A DNA stretch of 64,000 nt from contig NZ_JAATOM010000001.1 of the NCBI RefSeq assembly GCF_019207085.1, forward strand, positions 682,001-746,000. The letters are read 5' to 3'. How positions within the stretch are numbered: position 1 is the first letter of the stretch; the number at the start of each line of letters is the position of its first letter. This stretch comes from Variovorax sp. dw_308 (GTDB lineage: Bacteria; Pseudomonadota; Gammaproteobacteria; Burkholderiales; Burkholderiaceae_C). The position numbers and the translations under genes are program-made. Below are positions 19,053 to 27,336 of this stretch, piece by piece. The notes under the pieces were generated by a model, which saw only the letters and a list, made by a program, of their open reading frames with translations, had not been told where the DNA came from and searched no databases.

Positions 19053-19771
19053 GCGGACATCCAAACGGCCTAAAAAAACTTTCGGGCGAAATCAGGAACT
19101 ATAAGGCCACCCGCGCCGAAGCCAGCTTTGTTTTCACGGGCGCTGATCGAACAAAATTGGGTGTGGTAGCGATTGCAGCAGGAATCGCGGGGCTGAGTGG
19201 GGCTGCAATCGCTAGTGCCTCAAGCGCTGCCAGCGTAGAGGAAGCGGCAGACTACTTGGAATTTGATCTGGACGACAGACCGGTGAAAGGGTGGGTATGG
19301 CGAAGCCCGTTCAAGGAGGGCGATCAGGTCGAGGTCGCGGCCGAGTGGCGGGGAGACCATTATGAAACGGCAGGGATTGCCCGGCCAGATGATCGCATCA
19401 TTGCGCTGTACCCGCATTGCTCGCGGGGCATGGCAAAACATATCCGAAATGCCTTGAAGTGGTGGCTGATCATCGCAACTTGTTTTTCGGTGATGATGGC
19501 AATTTTTGTTTTTTCTACGGTGAGCGCGGACCGTTATTTTGCGGTAATGCTTACCGGTTTTCACTATGTCGTTTTAGCTTCCTACGCATTTTTTGGCCTC
19601 ATGACTTTCAGCCTATGCCGTAGATGGACGCCCTTCGTTCGATTGGCTCAAAAAATCTTTGTCACTCTCGACTTGCCAGATCCAAATAATGTCGATCTCG
19701 TGAGCTCATCTAAGGCCAAACGTAGGCAGGATGATCCGGGTGAGTATGGCTTGTTCTTTTTTCGTTATTGA
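19049..19771 (+). CDS. Multi-pass membrane protein, probable immunity to the VasX-like effector
   Basis: This 240-residue protein has no family I can name with certainty. It has an N-terminal hydrophobic Gly/Ala-rich segment (about residues 37-60), a soluble stretch with WVWRSPFKEGDQVEVAAEW, and two strong membrane helices near 139-161 (WWLIIATCFSVMMAIFVF) and 164-190. Its start codon overlaps the effector's stop (ATGA), so the two are translationally coupled. Pore-forming VasX toxins are neutralised by multi-pass inner-membrane immunity proteins such as TsiV2. Immunity is therefore the best guess, but it rests on context and topology, not on homology that I can see. Confidence 0.7.
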   Translation: MSGHPNGLKKLSGEIRNYKATRAEASFVFTGADRTKLGVVAIAAGIAGLSGAAIASASSAASVEEAADYLEFDLDDRPVKGWVWRSPFKEGDQVEVAAEWRGDHYETAGIARPDDRIIALYPHCSRGMAKHIRNALKWWLIIATCFSVMMAIFVFSTVSADRYFAVMLTGFHYVVLASYAFFGLMTFSLCRRWTPFVRLAQKIFVTLDLPDPNNVDLVSSSKAKRRQDDPGEYGLFFFRY

Positions 19772-19783
19772 CAATTATGTCGC

Positions 19784-20385
19784 CCTCGAAAATATGGAGT
19801 TAACCACGGCTTCATTTCCGCGTCTGTTGAGAAGCGTGTGAACCCGAGGAACTGACGAAGCGCCTGGGCAGGCCTGATGTCCTGAAAAAACTACGTCGCA
19901 GCGTCGCCAAGTTTCCGAAGGAATGGGACAAGGCAACGATCGAAGTGCGCTATGGTTTTGCGAAGGAGTTGGATGCCTTCAAGAAGAGCTCAGATGCGTG
20001 GGAGCGGTTGTAGACTCACTTGGAGGCAGTCTCACCTTCGATGGATTGCCGCAGCAGTCGTACAAAGATGCCCAATGGCACTGGCACCCGAGGGAGTTCA
20101 TCGGGCAGTTCAGGAGATGCGGGTGGTTGAGCACCGAGGAGCTTGAAAGGGTATATCCAAGCACATATCAGCGCCGGATCGCAAAAAAAGACTGAGAGCG
20201 CGCCAGATGCACTGAGTCATGTTGTCCGCGAACGCTATCGCCAGTTCGTCAATCAAGTGTTGAGGAAATACCTCATCGCGGGAAGCACTCAACAGATGTC
20301 TCATTTCTTCGGTCAAGGCGCCGAGGAATCGCGAACGCTGACATTGCGGTTACTCGAGGCATCAATGGGGGGACAACTGCACTAG
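19784..20385 (+). pseudogene. Decayed T6SS lysozyme-like (chitinase/GH19-type) effector remnant
   Basis: Four blocks of one protein can be read in successive frames. KYGVNHGFISASVEKRV lies at about 19790-19842. TKRLGRPDVLKKLRRSVAKF and KEWDKATIEVRYGF run to a stop at 20011-20013. SYKDAQWHWHPREFIGQF and CGWLSTEELERVYP run to 20195. RERYRQFVNQVLRKYLIAG and MSHFFGQGAEESRTLTLRLL follow, ending at a stop at 20385. The HFFGQGAxES pattern and the WHWHPxEFIGxFRxCGWLS pattern are known to me from T6SS peptidoglycan-hydrolase effectors. At least three frame changes are needed, and the usual C-terminal catalytic part after the ExS block is missing. It is a dead gene between an intact effector/immunity pair and a secreted protein. 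Confidence 0.6.
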
Positions 20386-20430
20386 ATAACCGGGTGTTTC
20401 ACACAGTCCGCGCATACGGGATCCTCGGCG

Positions 20431-21054
20431 ATGACGAGTAAGCAATTTTTCATTCGATTCGGATGTTGTGCGCTGCTGATTGCCGGTGCACCATTTCAAG
20501 CGTTTGCGGCAACTAGTTCAGAGAACATGGCCAGTGTCGAAGACATTGCCATCCGACTCCCGACGGATATGTATCGCGCACTAGTTGTAGGAGAGTTGGA
20601 TGCGGCGACGAGTGTCGTTGCCGGAGAGAAGGGAGCACCGACGCGGATCACGTTTTCTTTGATTAAAAGCAAGCCTGTTGGCGGAACACATTCAGATGGG
20701 GGATCAGTTTGTATGGGCGGCATTCACCTTTGCGCTACTGCCCAAAGTGCTGATACCTACTGGATGGACTCGGCGACTGGCCAAATCAGAATCAGTGATC
20801 CAACTGAAAGTGTTCAGCAAACCCGACTTGGTGACTGGACTGCTTTTGAGGCATTTCCGCTTTGCGGTTGGTCTTCTGAGGCAGGTGTCCACAGCCCATA
20901 TGGTGGTCAGTGCTACTCCGTCGTTCTGACCTCCCCTGCAAAGACGGTTGCTGTTCAAATCTTGCTTGGGCGCAATTCCGGGTGCAAACCGATTGAACAG
21001 TGCTGGGCCAAGCCGTTGGCTAAGTTGCGTCGGATGATGGCATCCGCAAGATGA
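20431..21054 (+). CDS. Secreted Cys-rich hypothetical protein, possible periplasmic immunity protein
   Basis: This 207-residue protein starts with a clear Sec signal peptide (basic start, hydrophobic core, cleavage after FQAFA near residue 26). The mature part has about six Cys residues that could form disulphides in the periplasm. I recognise no family. It follows the remnant of a peptidoglycan-degrading effector by 45 nt, in the same A+T-rich island. Immunity proteins against such enzymes are typically secreted and small, so it may be the surviving immunity partner. That role is an inference from position and export signal only. Confidence 0.65.
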   Translation: MTSKQFFIRFGCCALLIAGAPFQAFAATSSENMASVEDIAIRLPTDMYRALVVGELDAATSVVAGEKGAPTRITFSLIKSKPVGGTHSDGGSVCMGGIHLCATAQSADTYWMDSATGQIRISDPTESVQQTRLGDWTAFEAFPLCGWSSEAGVHSPYGGQCYSVVLTSPAKTVAVQILLGRNSGCKPIEQCWAKPLAKLRRMMASAR

Positions 21055-21284
21055 TTGCGCCATGAGAACCTTGGACTCAGCCATCTTGACGAGGCCCTGC
21101 GGTTCTCTTCAAGACTGTGGCTGAGTGCCGAAGACGCCTCACCGTTTGAAGCATTGCGGGCTACTCGCTGCCTTCCCTTACCTTATTCGCAGCTACCATC
21201 AGCAGGCTGCATGCACCGTCCACGCACAGACGCCGCGAGCATTGCGGCGCCGGCCAATCAGACAGTCAAGGGAGTGAACAATAA

Positions 21285-21551
21285 ATGGACAGACCATTCA
21301 TCCTGTTGGGCGACAAGACCAACCATGGCGGTGTCGTCATCACCGCATCCGAAAACACATTCACCGACGAGAAGCGCGTGGCGCGAATCGGGGACCTAGT
21401 GAAGTGTCCGATTCCGGGGCACGGGATCAACCCGATCGTGACGGCAAGCCCCTATGTCGAGATCGATGGGCGGCGGGTGGCGCGTCACCATGACACGACC
21501 GCTTGCGGCTCGCTGTTGCTGGCCAGTCAGTTCGACTCTTCTTCCGAATAG
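21285..21551 (+). CDS. PAAR-domain T6SS spike-tip protein
   Basis: This 88-residue protein is a minimal PAAR domain: FILLGDKTNHGGVVITAS at the start, KRVARIGDLVKCPIPGHG in the middle and DGRRVARHHDTTACGSLLLA at the end. The Cys and three His residues in the usual positions are the expected zinc ligands. PAAR proteins sharpen the VgrG trimer and can dock effectors. It has no C-terminal toxin extension. An AAGGGAG ribosome site precedes the ATG. It stands alone, 230 nt after the previous gene, and is followed by a membrane protein 32 nt downstream. Confidence 0.92.
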   Translation: MDRPFILLGDKTNHGGVVITASENTFTDEKRVARIGDLVKCPIPGHGINPIVTASPYVEIDGRRVARHHDTTACGSLLLASQFDSSSE

Positions 21552-21583
21552 CGCCGTCACGCGCGCGTTTCTTTTCTACTTTC

Positions 21584-23101
21584 ATGTTCTCGCGATTGAT
21601 CAAACCGGCGCTGCTGGTGATGGCGGTGTTCGCCCTCGTCTGGGGGCTGGTGTACGTCTACTGGCAGTCGACTGCGCGTATGCCGAGCACGGGCGACGTG
21701 GTGGTGTGGCTCCTGGCGGCGCCGCTCGCGTTGGTGATGGCCGTGTGGGGTGTGAGCAAGGCGCGTGCGAGCCTGGCGGGCGACGCAGCGAACCCGGCAT
21801 CGCAGGCCGCTGCTGCGAAAGGCCAGGGCTCGACGGGTGGTTTCCGTGGCGGCACTGCACCCGGCGGCGGCCAACACAAGACGGATGCCGATGAGGCCCG
21901 GTTTTGTCTGAGCGTGTTGGCGTCCAGCCTGCGCACGCCCGGCGGTGCCTCGGTGGAGGAGCTGGCCGCGGCGGTCGCGGAAGGGAAAGGGGCCAAGCCA
22001 GACCCCGAGTTGAAGAACGATGCGGGCTTTCCGATCTTCGCTGCGCGCATTGCGGAGCTCGAAGTGGATGATGAACCGCGCGACGAACTGGCCGAGATGC
22101 CCCTGTCGATGTCCGCCGGAATCGATGTGTCGATGCTGCCGGATGACCGGCTGCGTGCGATGCAGTCGATGCGCGAGACGCTGGCCGACTTGCTGCCTCG
22201 AGCGGACGAAGCCATGCTCGCAGCGGCGCCGCCAACGCCCGCTTCCGACAACAGCACGGCAAGGCAGCGCGACGTCCCCGAAGAGCCGCTGCTACGCATC
22301 TCATTGCTGCTGCCGGGCGGGTGGTCGGAGCAGGAGCGCCTGCTTGCAGCCCAATGGTCGCAGCACACCTGCCGCAGCGAAGACCCGACGCACGAATGGA
22401 CAGTCGACTACGTCCGCAGCGAGGCGGGCACGACGGGCTGGACATTGCTGGACCGCGTCAGCCTCGCGCTGAATCGCGAATCGCAGAAGCCGGCGCTGTG
22501 GATCGTGATGGCGAGCGAGTCGGCGATTTCAGATTCGTGCGTTGCCCAGTGGGATGCGCGTGGCTTGTTGTTTTCGACGACACGCCGTAATGGGCTCATG
22601 CCGGGTGAGGCCAGCGCAGGCCTGCTGCTGACCGGCGCGAAGGATGTGCGCTTTGCCAGCGCGGACGCGGCGCAGGTCGCGCGGCCCGCGTTCGGGCAGC
22701 TCGAATCATCGGCGGACGCCTCGACCGTGTCGCGCGCCACCATGCTCGGCGCGCTCGCGGGGCGATTGGCCGAAGCATCCGCACTGGAAGTCACCGCCAT
22801 CGAATGGGTGGTGAGCGATGCCGACCATCGTGCATCGCGCGTCACCGAAGTCGCGAAGCTGCTGCAGGACCGCTTGCCGCATGTGAGCTTCGACGAGAAC
22901 AACCTGTCGACCGGCACCACCTGCGCGCACATGGGCGCGGCGAGCGACTTCGTCGGGCTGGCGCTGGCATGTCATCTCGCGAAGGAGCACCAGACGCACG
23001 TGATGGTCGCCTCGGTCTCCGATGCCTTCGCGCGCGGCGCGGTGCTGGTCGGCATGCCCATCCCGCCCGCAGAGAGCGCAGAGAAACCGGTCAGCGCCTG
23101 A
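21584..23101 (+). CDS. Membrane-anchored protein of unknown function next to PAAR
   Basis: This 505-residue protein begins with two membrane helices (about residues 7-27 and 40-55) followed by a Gly/Ala linker and a large soluble part of about 400 residues. The C-terminal stretch with TTCAHMGAASDFVGLALA is faintly like the histidine motif of thiolase-fold enzymes. Thiolase-like proteins are known beside PAAR/VgrG genes, for example PA0098 in a Pseudomonas vgrG cluster. This comparison is weak and should be treated as a hint. Its position 32 nt after the PAAR gene suggests a role in this T6SS effector module. The start at 21584 gives the hydrophobic N-terminus directly. Its end overlaps the convergent cytochrome gene by 11 nt. 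Confidence 0.75.
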   Translation: MFSRLIKPALLVMAVFALVWGLVYVYWQSTARMPSTGDVVVWLLAAPLALVMAVWGVSKARASLAGDAANPASQAAAAKGQGSTGGFRGGTAPGGGQHKTDADEARFCLSVLASSLRTPGGASVEELAAAVAEGKGAKPDPELKNDAGFPIFAARIAELEVDDEPRDELAEMPLSMSAGIDVSMLPDDRLRAMQSMRETLADLLPRADEAMLAAAPPTPASDNSTARQRDVPEEPLLRISLLLPGGWSEQERLLAAQWSQHTCRSEDPTHEWTVDYVRSEAGTTGWTLLDRVSLALNRESQKPALWIVMASESAISDSCVAQWDARGLLFSTTRRNGLMPGEASAGLLLTGAKDVRFASADAAQVARPAFGQLESSADASTVSRATMLGALAGRLAEASALEVTAIEWVVSDADHRASRVTEVAKLLQDRLPHVSFDENNLSTGTTCAHMGAASDFVGLALACHLAKEHQTHVMVASVSDAFARGAVLVGMPIPPAESAEKPVSA

Positions 23102-24368
23102 GCACGTCCTGCGCGGACAGCGGCTCGGCGTTGTTCCCCCAGGCGCCGCGGATGTAGCTCAACACCGCGATCACTTCAGTGTCGTCCAGCGCCTGGCGGA
23201 AGGGCGGCATGCCATAGGGGCGCGGGTTGCCTGCGGTCGAAGGCAGGAAGCCGCCGTGCCGCACGATCTGGATCAGGTTGACCGGCGAGTCCATCAGCAC
23301 GGCGCGATTGCCCGCCAGCGGTGGGTAGGCGCCGGGTGCGCCTTCGCCCTTGTCGCCGTGGCAGTACGCGCAGCGCTGGTCGAAGATTTTCTGGCCGGCG
23401 GCGATCACGCCGGGGTCGCGGCGGATCGCCTTCGATGGGGCGGGCGTTGCAGAACCCGTCGGGCTCGGCAGCGCTTTCAGGTACGCAGCCATCGCATGCA
23501 GGTCGGCCTCGTTCAAGTGCTGGGTGCTGCGGTAGACCACATCGGCCATCGGTCCCATGACAGAGCCGTGCGTGGACCTTCCCGTCCGCAGCAGCGCGAC
23601 GATCTGCTCCGCGTCCCATTCGGAAAGACCGGCCTCGCGCGAGGAGGTGAGTGATGGCGCATACCAGTTCTCGACCGGAACCGACCCGCCGGAAAGGCCG
23701 CGCTCCTGCTCCGTCGCGCCGAGCACGTTGCGCGCCCCATGGCAGGCGATGCAGTGGGCCAGCCCATCGACCAGGTAGGCGCCGCGGTTCCACTCCGCGG
23801 GCTTCGAGGCATCGGCGACGAAGGGCTCGGGCGTGAATGACAGCGCGCGCCACACGGCGAGTGCCAGCTGCGTGTCGTAGGGGAAGCGCAGCCGATGTGC
23901 GTCGTTGGGGCGCGGTGATGCGGCCACGCCTTGCTGGAGATACGCGTAGATCGCATCGGAATCTTCTCGCGTGACCTTGGTGAAGTTCGGGTACGGAAAC
24001 GCCGGGTACAGCAGGCGTCCATCCTTCGACCGGCCGTTGTGCATCGCGCGCCAGAAATGGGCGGCGCTCCAGTCGCCGATGCCGTGCGTCTTGTCGGGCG
24101 TGAGGTTGGTGGAATAGACCGAGCCGAACGGCGTGTCGATGGCAACCCCGCCCGCGTACGGTACGCCGCCGCGCGTGGTGTGGCAGCCGGCGCAGTTGCC
24201 GGCCAATGCGAGGTAGCGGCCGCGTTCGACCTGTTGTGGCGTGGGGGTGAACGCCACGGCTGGATCGGGCAGCGGGTCTTCGCCGCGAAGGTTCAGCTGC
24301 CACACCATGGCAGCAAGCACGGCGAGCAGCAAGAGAAGCGTCAGAAGGATCGATGCAAGGCGTCGCAT
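23091..24368 (-). CDS. Membrane-anchored tri-haem cytochrome c
   Basis: This 425-residue protein has an N-terminal membrane anchor or uncleaved signal (LASILLTLLLLLAVLAAMV) and three CxxCH haem sites: CAGCH near residue 60, CIACH near 205 and CAYCH near 335. Each is followed at a distance by Met-containing segments that could supply the sixth ligand. This layout matches the cytochrome subunit of periplasmic flavo- or quino-dehydrogenases (alcohol, gluconate and similar), which pass electrons to ubiquinone. No dehydrogenase partner gene is present nearby. The start ATG overlaps the stop of the upstream cytochrome gene (ATGA), so the two form an operon. Confidence 0.88.
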   Translation of the reverse strand: MRRLASILLTLLLLLAVLAAMVWQLNLRGEDPLPDPAVAFTPTPQQVERGRYLALAGNCAGCHTTRGGVPYAGGVAIDTPFGSVYSTNLTPDKTHGIGDWSAAHFWRAMHNGRSKDGRLLYPAFPYPNFTKVTREDSDAIYAYLQQGVAASPRPNDAHRLRFPYDTQLALAVWRALSFTPEPFVADASKPAEWNRGAYLVDGLAHCIACHGARNVLGATEQERGLSGGSVPVENWYAPSLTSSREAGLSEWDAEQIVALLRTGRSTHGSVMGPMADVVYRSTQHLNEADLHAMAAYLKALPSPTGSATPAPSKAIRRDPGVIAAGQKIFDQRCAYCHGDKGEGAPGAYPPLAGNRAVLMDSPVNLIQIVRHGGFLPSTAGNPRPYGMPPFRQALDDTEVIAVLSYIRGAWGNNAEPLSAQDVLRR

Positions 24369-25072
24369 CACTTCGCCTCCATCCCGCCGCATTTCAACGG
24401 CAACGGCGCGGGCAAGGAGGCTGCGGCCTTGGTATTGGCCGGCATCGGTTGCAGTGCGATCCAGCTTGCCACCGCGTTGATGTCGGCGGTCGTCATCTTG
24501 CGGCCGATCTCGGCCATGCAATCGGGCGCCAAGGCATGCCGGTCCTGTGTGAGCCACGCGCCGAGTTGTGACGACACATACAGGCGCGGCAGGCCGACCA
24601 GCGCGGGGATGGCCGGTTGCACGCCGGTGAGCGTGGCGCCGTGGCATTGCACGCAGGCCGGGATGCCGCGTGTGGCGTCGCCTTCCAGGGCAAGCTGCCG
24701 GCCGCGCTTCAAGGTGGCATCGCTGGCGTCGGTGGTCTGCGGGACGGGCGGGTAGGGCAGGTCGAGTCCGGCGAAGTACTCGGCCATCTCGCGCAGGTAG
24801 TCGTCCGACAGGTGCCTCACCATCCACACCATGTCGCTGTTGAATCGGCGGCCATCGCGGAAGCTGCGCAACTGGTTGTAGAGGTAGCCGGCCGGCTTGC
24901 CCGACAGGCGCGGAAAGTAGCCGGCACCGGTGGTCGCGCCTTCGCGGCCGTGGCAGGCGATGCAGGCGGCCACGCGCTGCGCGATGGTGTCCTCAGGCGC
25001 CGCCGCCATCGAGGGAGCCGCCAGGAGCCCACCGAGGAAGAACGCAACAACCCAGCACAAGCGTTTTGACAT
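24368..25072 (-). CDS. Di-haem cytochrome c (c4-like)
   Basis: This 234-residue protein has a cleavable signal peptide ending near residue 24 and two CxxCH haem sites: CIACH near residue 38 and CVQCH near 140. Motifs such as GYFPRLSGKPAGYLYNQLR and the repeated two-domain layout resemble cytochrome c4-type proteins, which carry electrons in the periplasm to terminal oxidases. It forms an operon with the tri-haem cytochrome downstream and is divergent from a MocR-type regulator gene, with 82 nt between the starts. Confidence 0.88.
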   Translation of the reverse strand: MSKRLCWVVAFFLGGLLAAPSMAAAPEDTIAQRVAACIACHGREGATTGAGYFPRLSGKPAGYLYNQLRSFRDGRRFNSDMVWMVRHLSDDYLREMAEYFAGLDLPYPPVPQTTDASDATLKRGRQLALEGDATRGIPACVQCHGATLTGVQPAIPALVGLPRLYVSSQLGAWLTQDRHALAPDCMAEIGRKMTTADINAVASWIALQPMPANTKAAASLPAPLPLKCGGMEAK

Positions 25073-25154
25073 GGCACGACTGTGACGCGAACCGACCCAA
25101 AAGAACAGATGCAGTTTCAGCTTGATCGTGCGTAGCAGATAGAGTCGGGCGACC

Positions 25155-26582
25155 ATGGACGCTACACCGCCGATCAAGCGCTACGAAGCTCTCGCCGCCG
25201 ATATCGAAGCGTCGATCCGCAGTGGCACGCTGCGGGTTGGCGACCGCATCCCATCGGTCCGGCGCACGGGAGAAAGCCGCGGTGTCAGCGCGTCGACGGT
25301 GTTCCAGGCGTACTACCTGCTGGAGGCGCGCGGCCTGATCCGCGCCAGGGACCGGTCGGGCTACTACGTGGCGGAGGGTGGGCCGCGCGCGGCGCCGCCG
25401 GAGACGGAACTCACATCGCAGCCCGATGGCGAATCGGTGGCGCTGGATGTAAGCGAGCACGTCTTCAGCATCCTCGAAGCCAGCATGACGCGCGAGGTGG
25501 TGCCCTTCGGCTCCGCCTTTCCGAGCCCGCTGCTGTTTCCCTTGCCGCGGCTGGGCCAGATCCTCGCGGCCAGCGCGAAGAAGCTGGACCCATGGAGCAC
25601 GGTGGACGACCTCACGCCCGGCAGCGCCGCGCTGCGCCGGCAGATCGCACTGCGCTACCTGGCCAACGGCGTCAACGTGCCGGCCGACGAGATCGTCATC
25701 ACCAATGGCGCGCTGGAGGCGCTCAACCTGTGCCTCGGCGCGGTCACGCAACCCGGCGATTCGGTGATCGTCGAATCGCCGACCTTCTACGCTGCCTTGC
25801 AGGCGCTCGAGCGCATGGGCCTGCGGGCGATCGAAGTGCCGACGCATCCGCGCGAAGGCATCGAGCTGGGCGCGCTGGAGCAAGCGCTTGTGCGGCACAA
25901 GCCGAGCGCGTGCTGGCTCATGACCACGTTCCAGAATCCGCTCGGCAGCCTCATGCCGGCGGCCAAGAAGAAGGCGCTGGTCGAACTGCTCACACGCCAT
26001 CAGGTGCCACTGATCGAAGACGATGTCTACGCCGAGCTGTATTTCGGCGACAGGCAACCCGCGCCGGCCAAGGCCTTCGACACCGAAGGCCTGGTGCTGC
26101 ACTGCTCGTCCTTCTCGAAGAGCCTGGCGCCGGGCTACCGCATCGGCTGGGCGGCGCCGGGGCGTTTCACCCGCAACGTGGCGCGCCGCAAGCTGACGAG
26201 CACGCTGAACACCGCGGTGCCGACGCAACTCGCGCTCGCAACCTACCTGGAACGCGGCGGCTTCGACAAGCACCTGCGCAACCTGCGGCAGACGCTGGCA
26301 ACCCAACAGGCGACTTTCGCGCAGGCGGTCGGCCACTACTTCCCGGAGGGCACGCGCGCGACGCGCCCGCTCGGCGGCTACTTCCTGTGGCTGGAGCTTC
26401 CGAAGCATGTCGACGCGCTCGACCTGCATCGACGCGCACTCGCGCAAGGCATCAGCGTGGCGCCGGGCCCGGTCTTCTCGGCCACGCGCGGTTTCGGCAA
26501 CCACCTGCGCCTCAACTACGGCCACGCATGGGACGCGCGAAGCGAACGCGCGCTGGAGACGCTGGGCCGCCTGGCCGGGTAG
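25155..26582 (+). CDS. MocR-type transcription regulator (GntR HTH plus aminotransferase domain)
   Basis: This 475-residue protein combines an N-terminal GntR winged helix (residues about 8-75, with IRSGTLRVGDRIPSVRRT and ARGLIRARDRSGYYV) with a class I aminotransferase-like domain. The latter has NGALEALNLCL, TTFQNPLGSLMP, LIEDDVYAELYFG and the probable PLP lysine motif SSFSKSLAPGYRIGW. MocR proteins bind PLP and usually control neighbouring metabolic genes. It is divergent from the cytochrome operon, which it might regulate. No sequence-specific operator pair could be picked out by eye in the 82-nt gap. Confidence 0.92.
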   Translation: MDATPPIKRYEALAADIEASIRSGTLRVGDRIPSVRRTGESRGVSASTVFQAYYLLEARGLIRARDRSGYYVAEGGPRAAPPETELTSQPDGESVALDVSEHVFSILEASMTREVVPFGSAFPSPLLFPLPRLGQILAASAKKLDPWSTVDDLTPGSAALRRQIALRYLANGVNVPADEIVITNGALEALNLCLGAVTQPGDSVIVESPTFYAALQALERMGLRAIEVPTHPREGIELGALEQALVRHKPSACWLMTTFQNPLGSLMPAAKKKALVELLTRHQVPLIEDDVYAELYFGDRQPAPAKAFDTEGLVLHCSSFSKSLAPGYRIGWAAPGRFTRNVARRKLTSTLNTAVPTQLALATYLERGGFDKHLRNLRQTLATQQATFAQAVGHYFPEGTRATRPLGGYFLWLELPKHVDALDLHRRALAQGISVAPGPVFSATRGFGNHLRLNYGHAWDARSERALETLGRLAG

Positions 26583-26673
26583 GACCGGTTCGCACTGGTG
26601 ACGAGCGACTCCGTTCGTCGTGTGAACAAGCCCCAGCACGCAGGCGTGCAAGGGCGGCGCTACAGTCGGCCGC

Positions 26674-27336
26674 ATGCGCAAACACCTTTCGACGACCACC
26701 GGCCCGCAACGACTGATCTACGGCGGTGCTGTCGGCGTCGTGGTGGGCCTGATCCCGTGGCCGCTGCTGAACGGCATGGGTCGCGGGCTGCTCGGCTGGA
26801 GCGTCGGCGTCGCGGTGTACCTGTGCCTGGCGTGGTGGCTGGCTCACACCTTCGATGCGGAGCAGACGCGGCAGCGCGCACAGGAGATGGACCAGCCCAA
26901 CCTGGTGCTGCTGGTGATCATGCTGACGGCGGTCACCGTCAGCATGGTGGCCATCGCGATGCTGCTGCAGCAGGTCAAGCTGCTCGCGGGGCCGGTGCGC
27001 GCCGCGCACATCCTGCTGGCGCTGGTGGCGTTGGCCCTTTCGTGGCTCATGATCCACACCGTCTACGCCTTCCACTACGCGCACAGCTACTACCTGCAGA
27101 AGATGAGCCGTGCCAAGGACGACCACGGCCTCGACTTCCCCGGCACTGCGCCGCCCGACTACGCCGACTTCGTCTACTACTCGTACGTGATCGGCATGAC
27201 CTCGCAGGTGTCGGACGTCCAGATCAACTCGGCGGAGATGCGCCGCATCACGCTGATCCACAGCGTGCTGTCCTTCGGCTTCAACATGCTGGTGCTGGCG
27301 CTCAGCATCAACGTGGTTGCCGGCGCCATCCAGTAG
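26674..27336 (+). CDS. DUF1345 family inner-membrane protein
   Basis: This 220-residue protein is strongly hydrophobic with about five membrane helices, and carries the family marks AFHYAHSYY, DFVYYSYVIGMTSQVSDVQI and LIHSVLSFGFNMLVLAL. These are typical of the DUF1345 family, whose function is unknown. The ATG at 26674 gives a basic N-terminus. It ends converging with the EamA permease gene, with a 29-nt overlap of the two 3' ends. Confidence 0.88.
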   Translation: MRKHLSTTTGPQRLIYGGAVGVVVGLIPWPLLNGMGRGLLGWSVGVAVYLCLAWWLAHTFDAEQTRQRAQEMDQPNLVLLVIMLTAVTVSMVAIAMLLQQVKLLAGPVRAAHILLALVALALSWLMIHTVYAFHYAHSYYLQKMSRAKDDHGLDFPGTAPPDYADFVYYSYVIGMTSQVSDVQINSAEMRRITLIHSVLSFGFNMLVLALSINVVAGAIQ

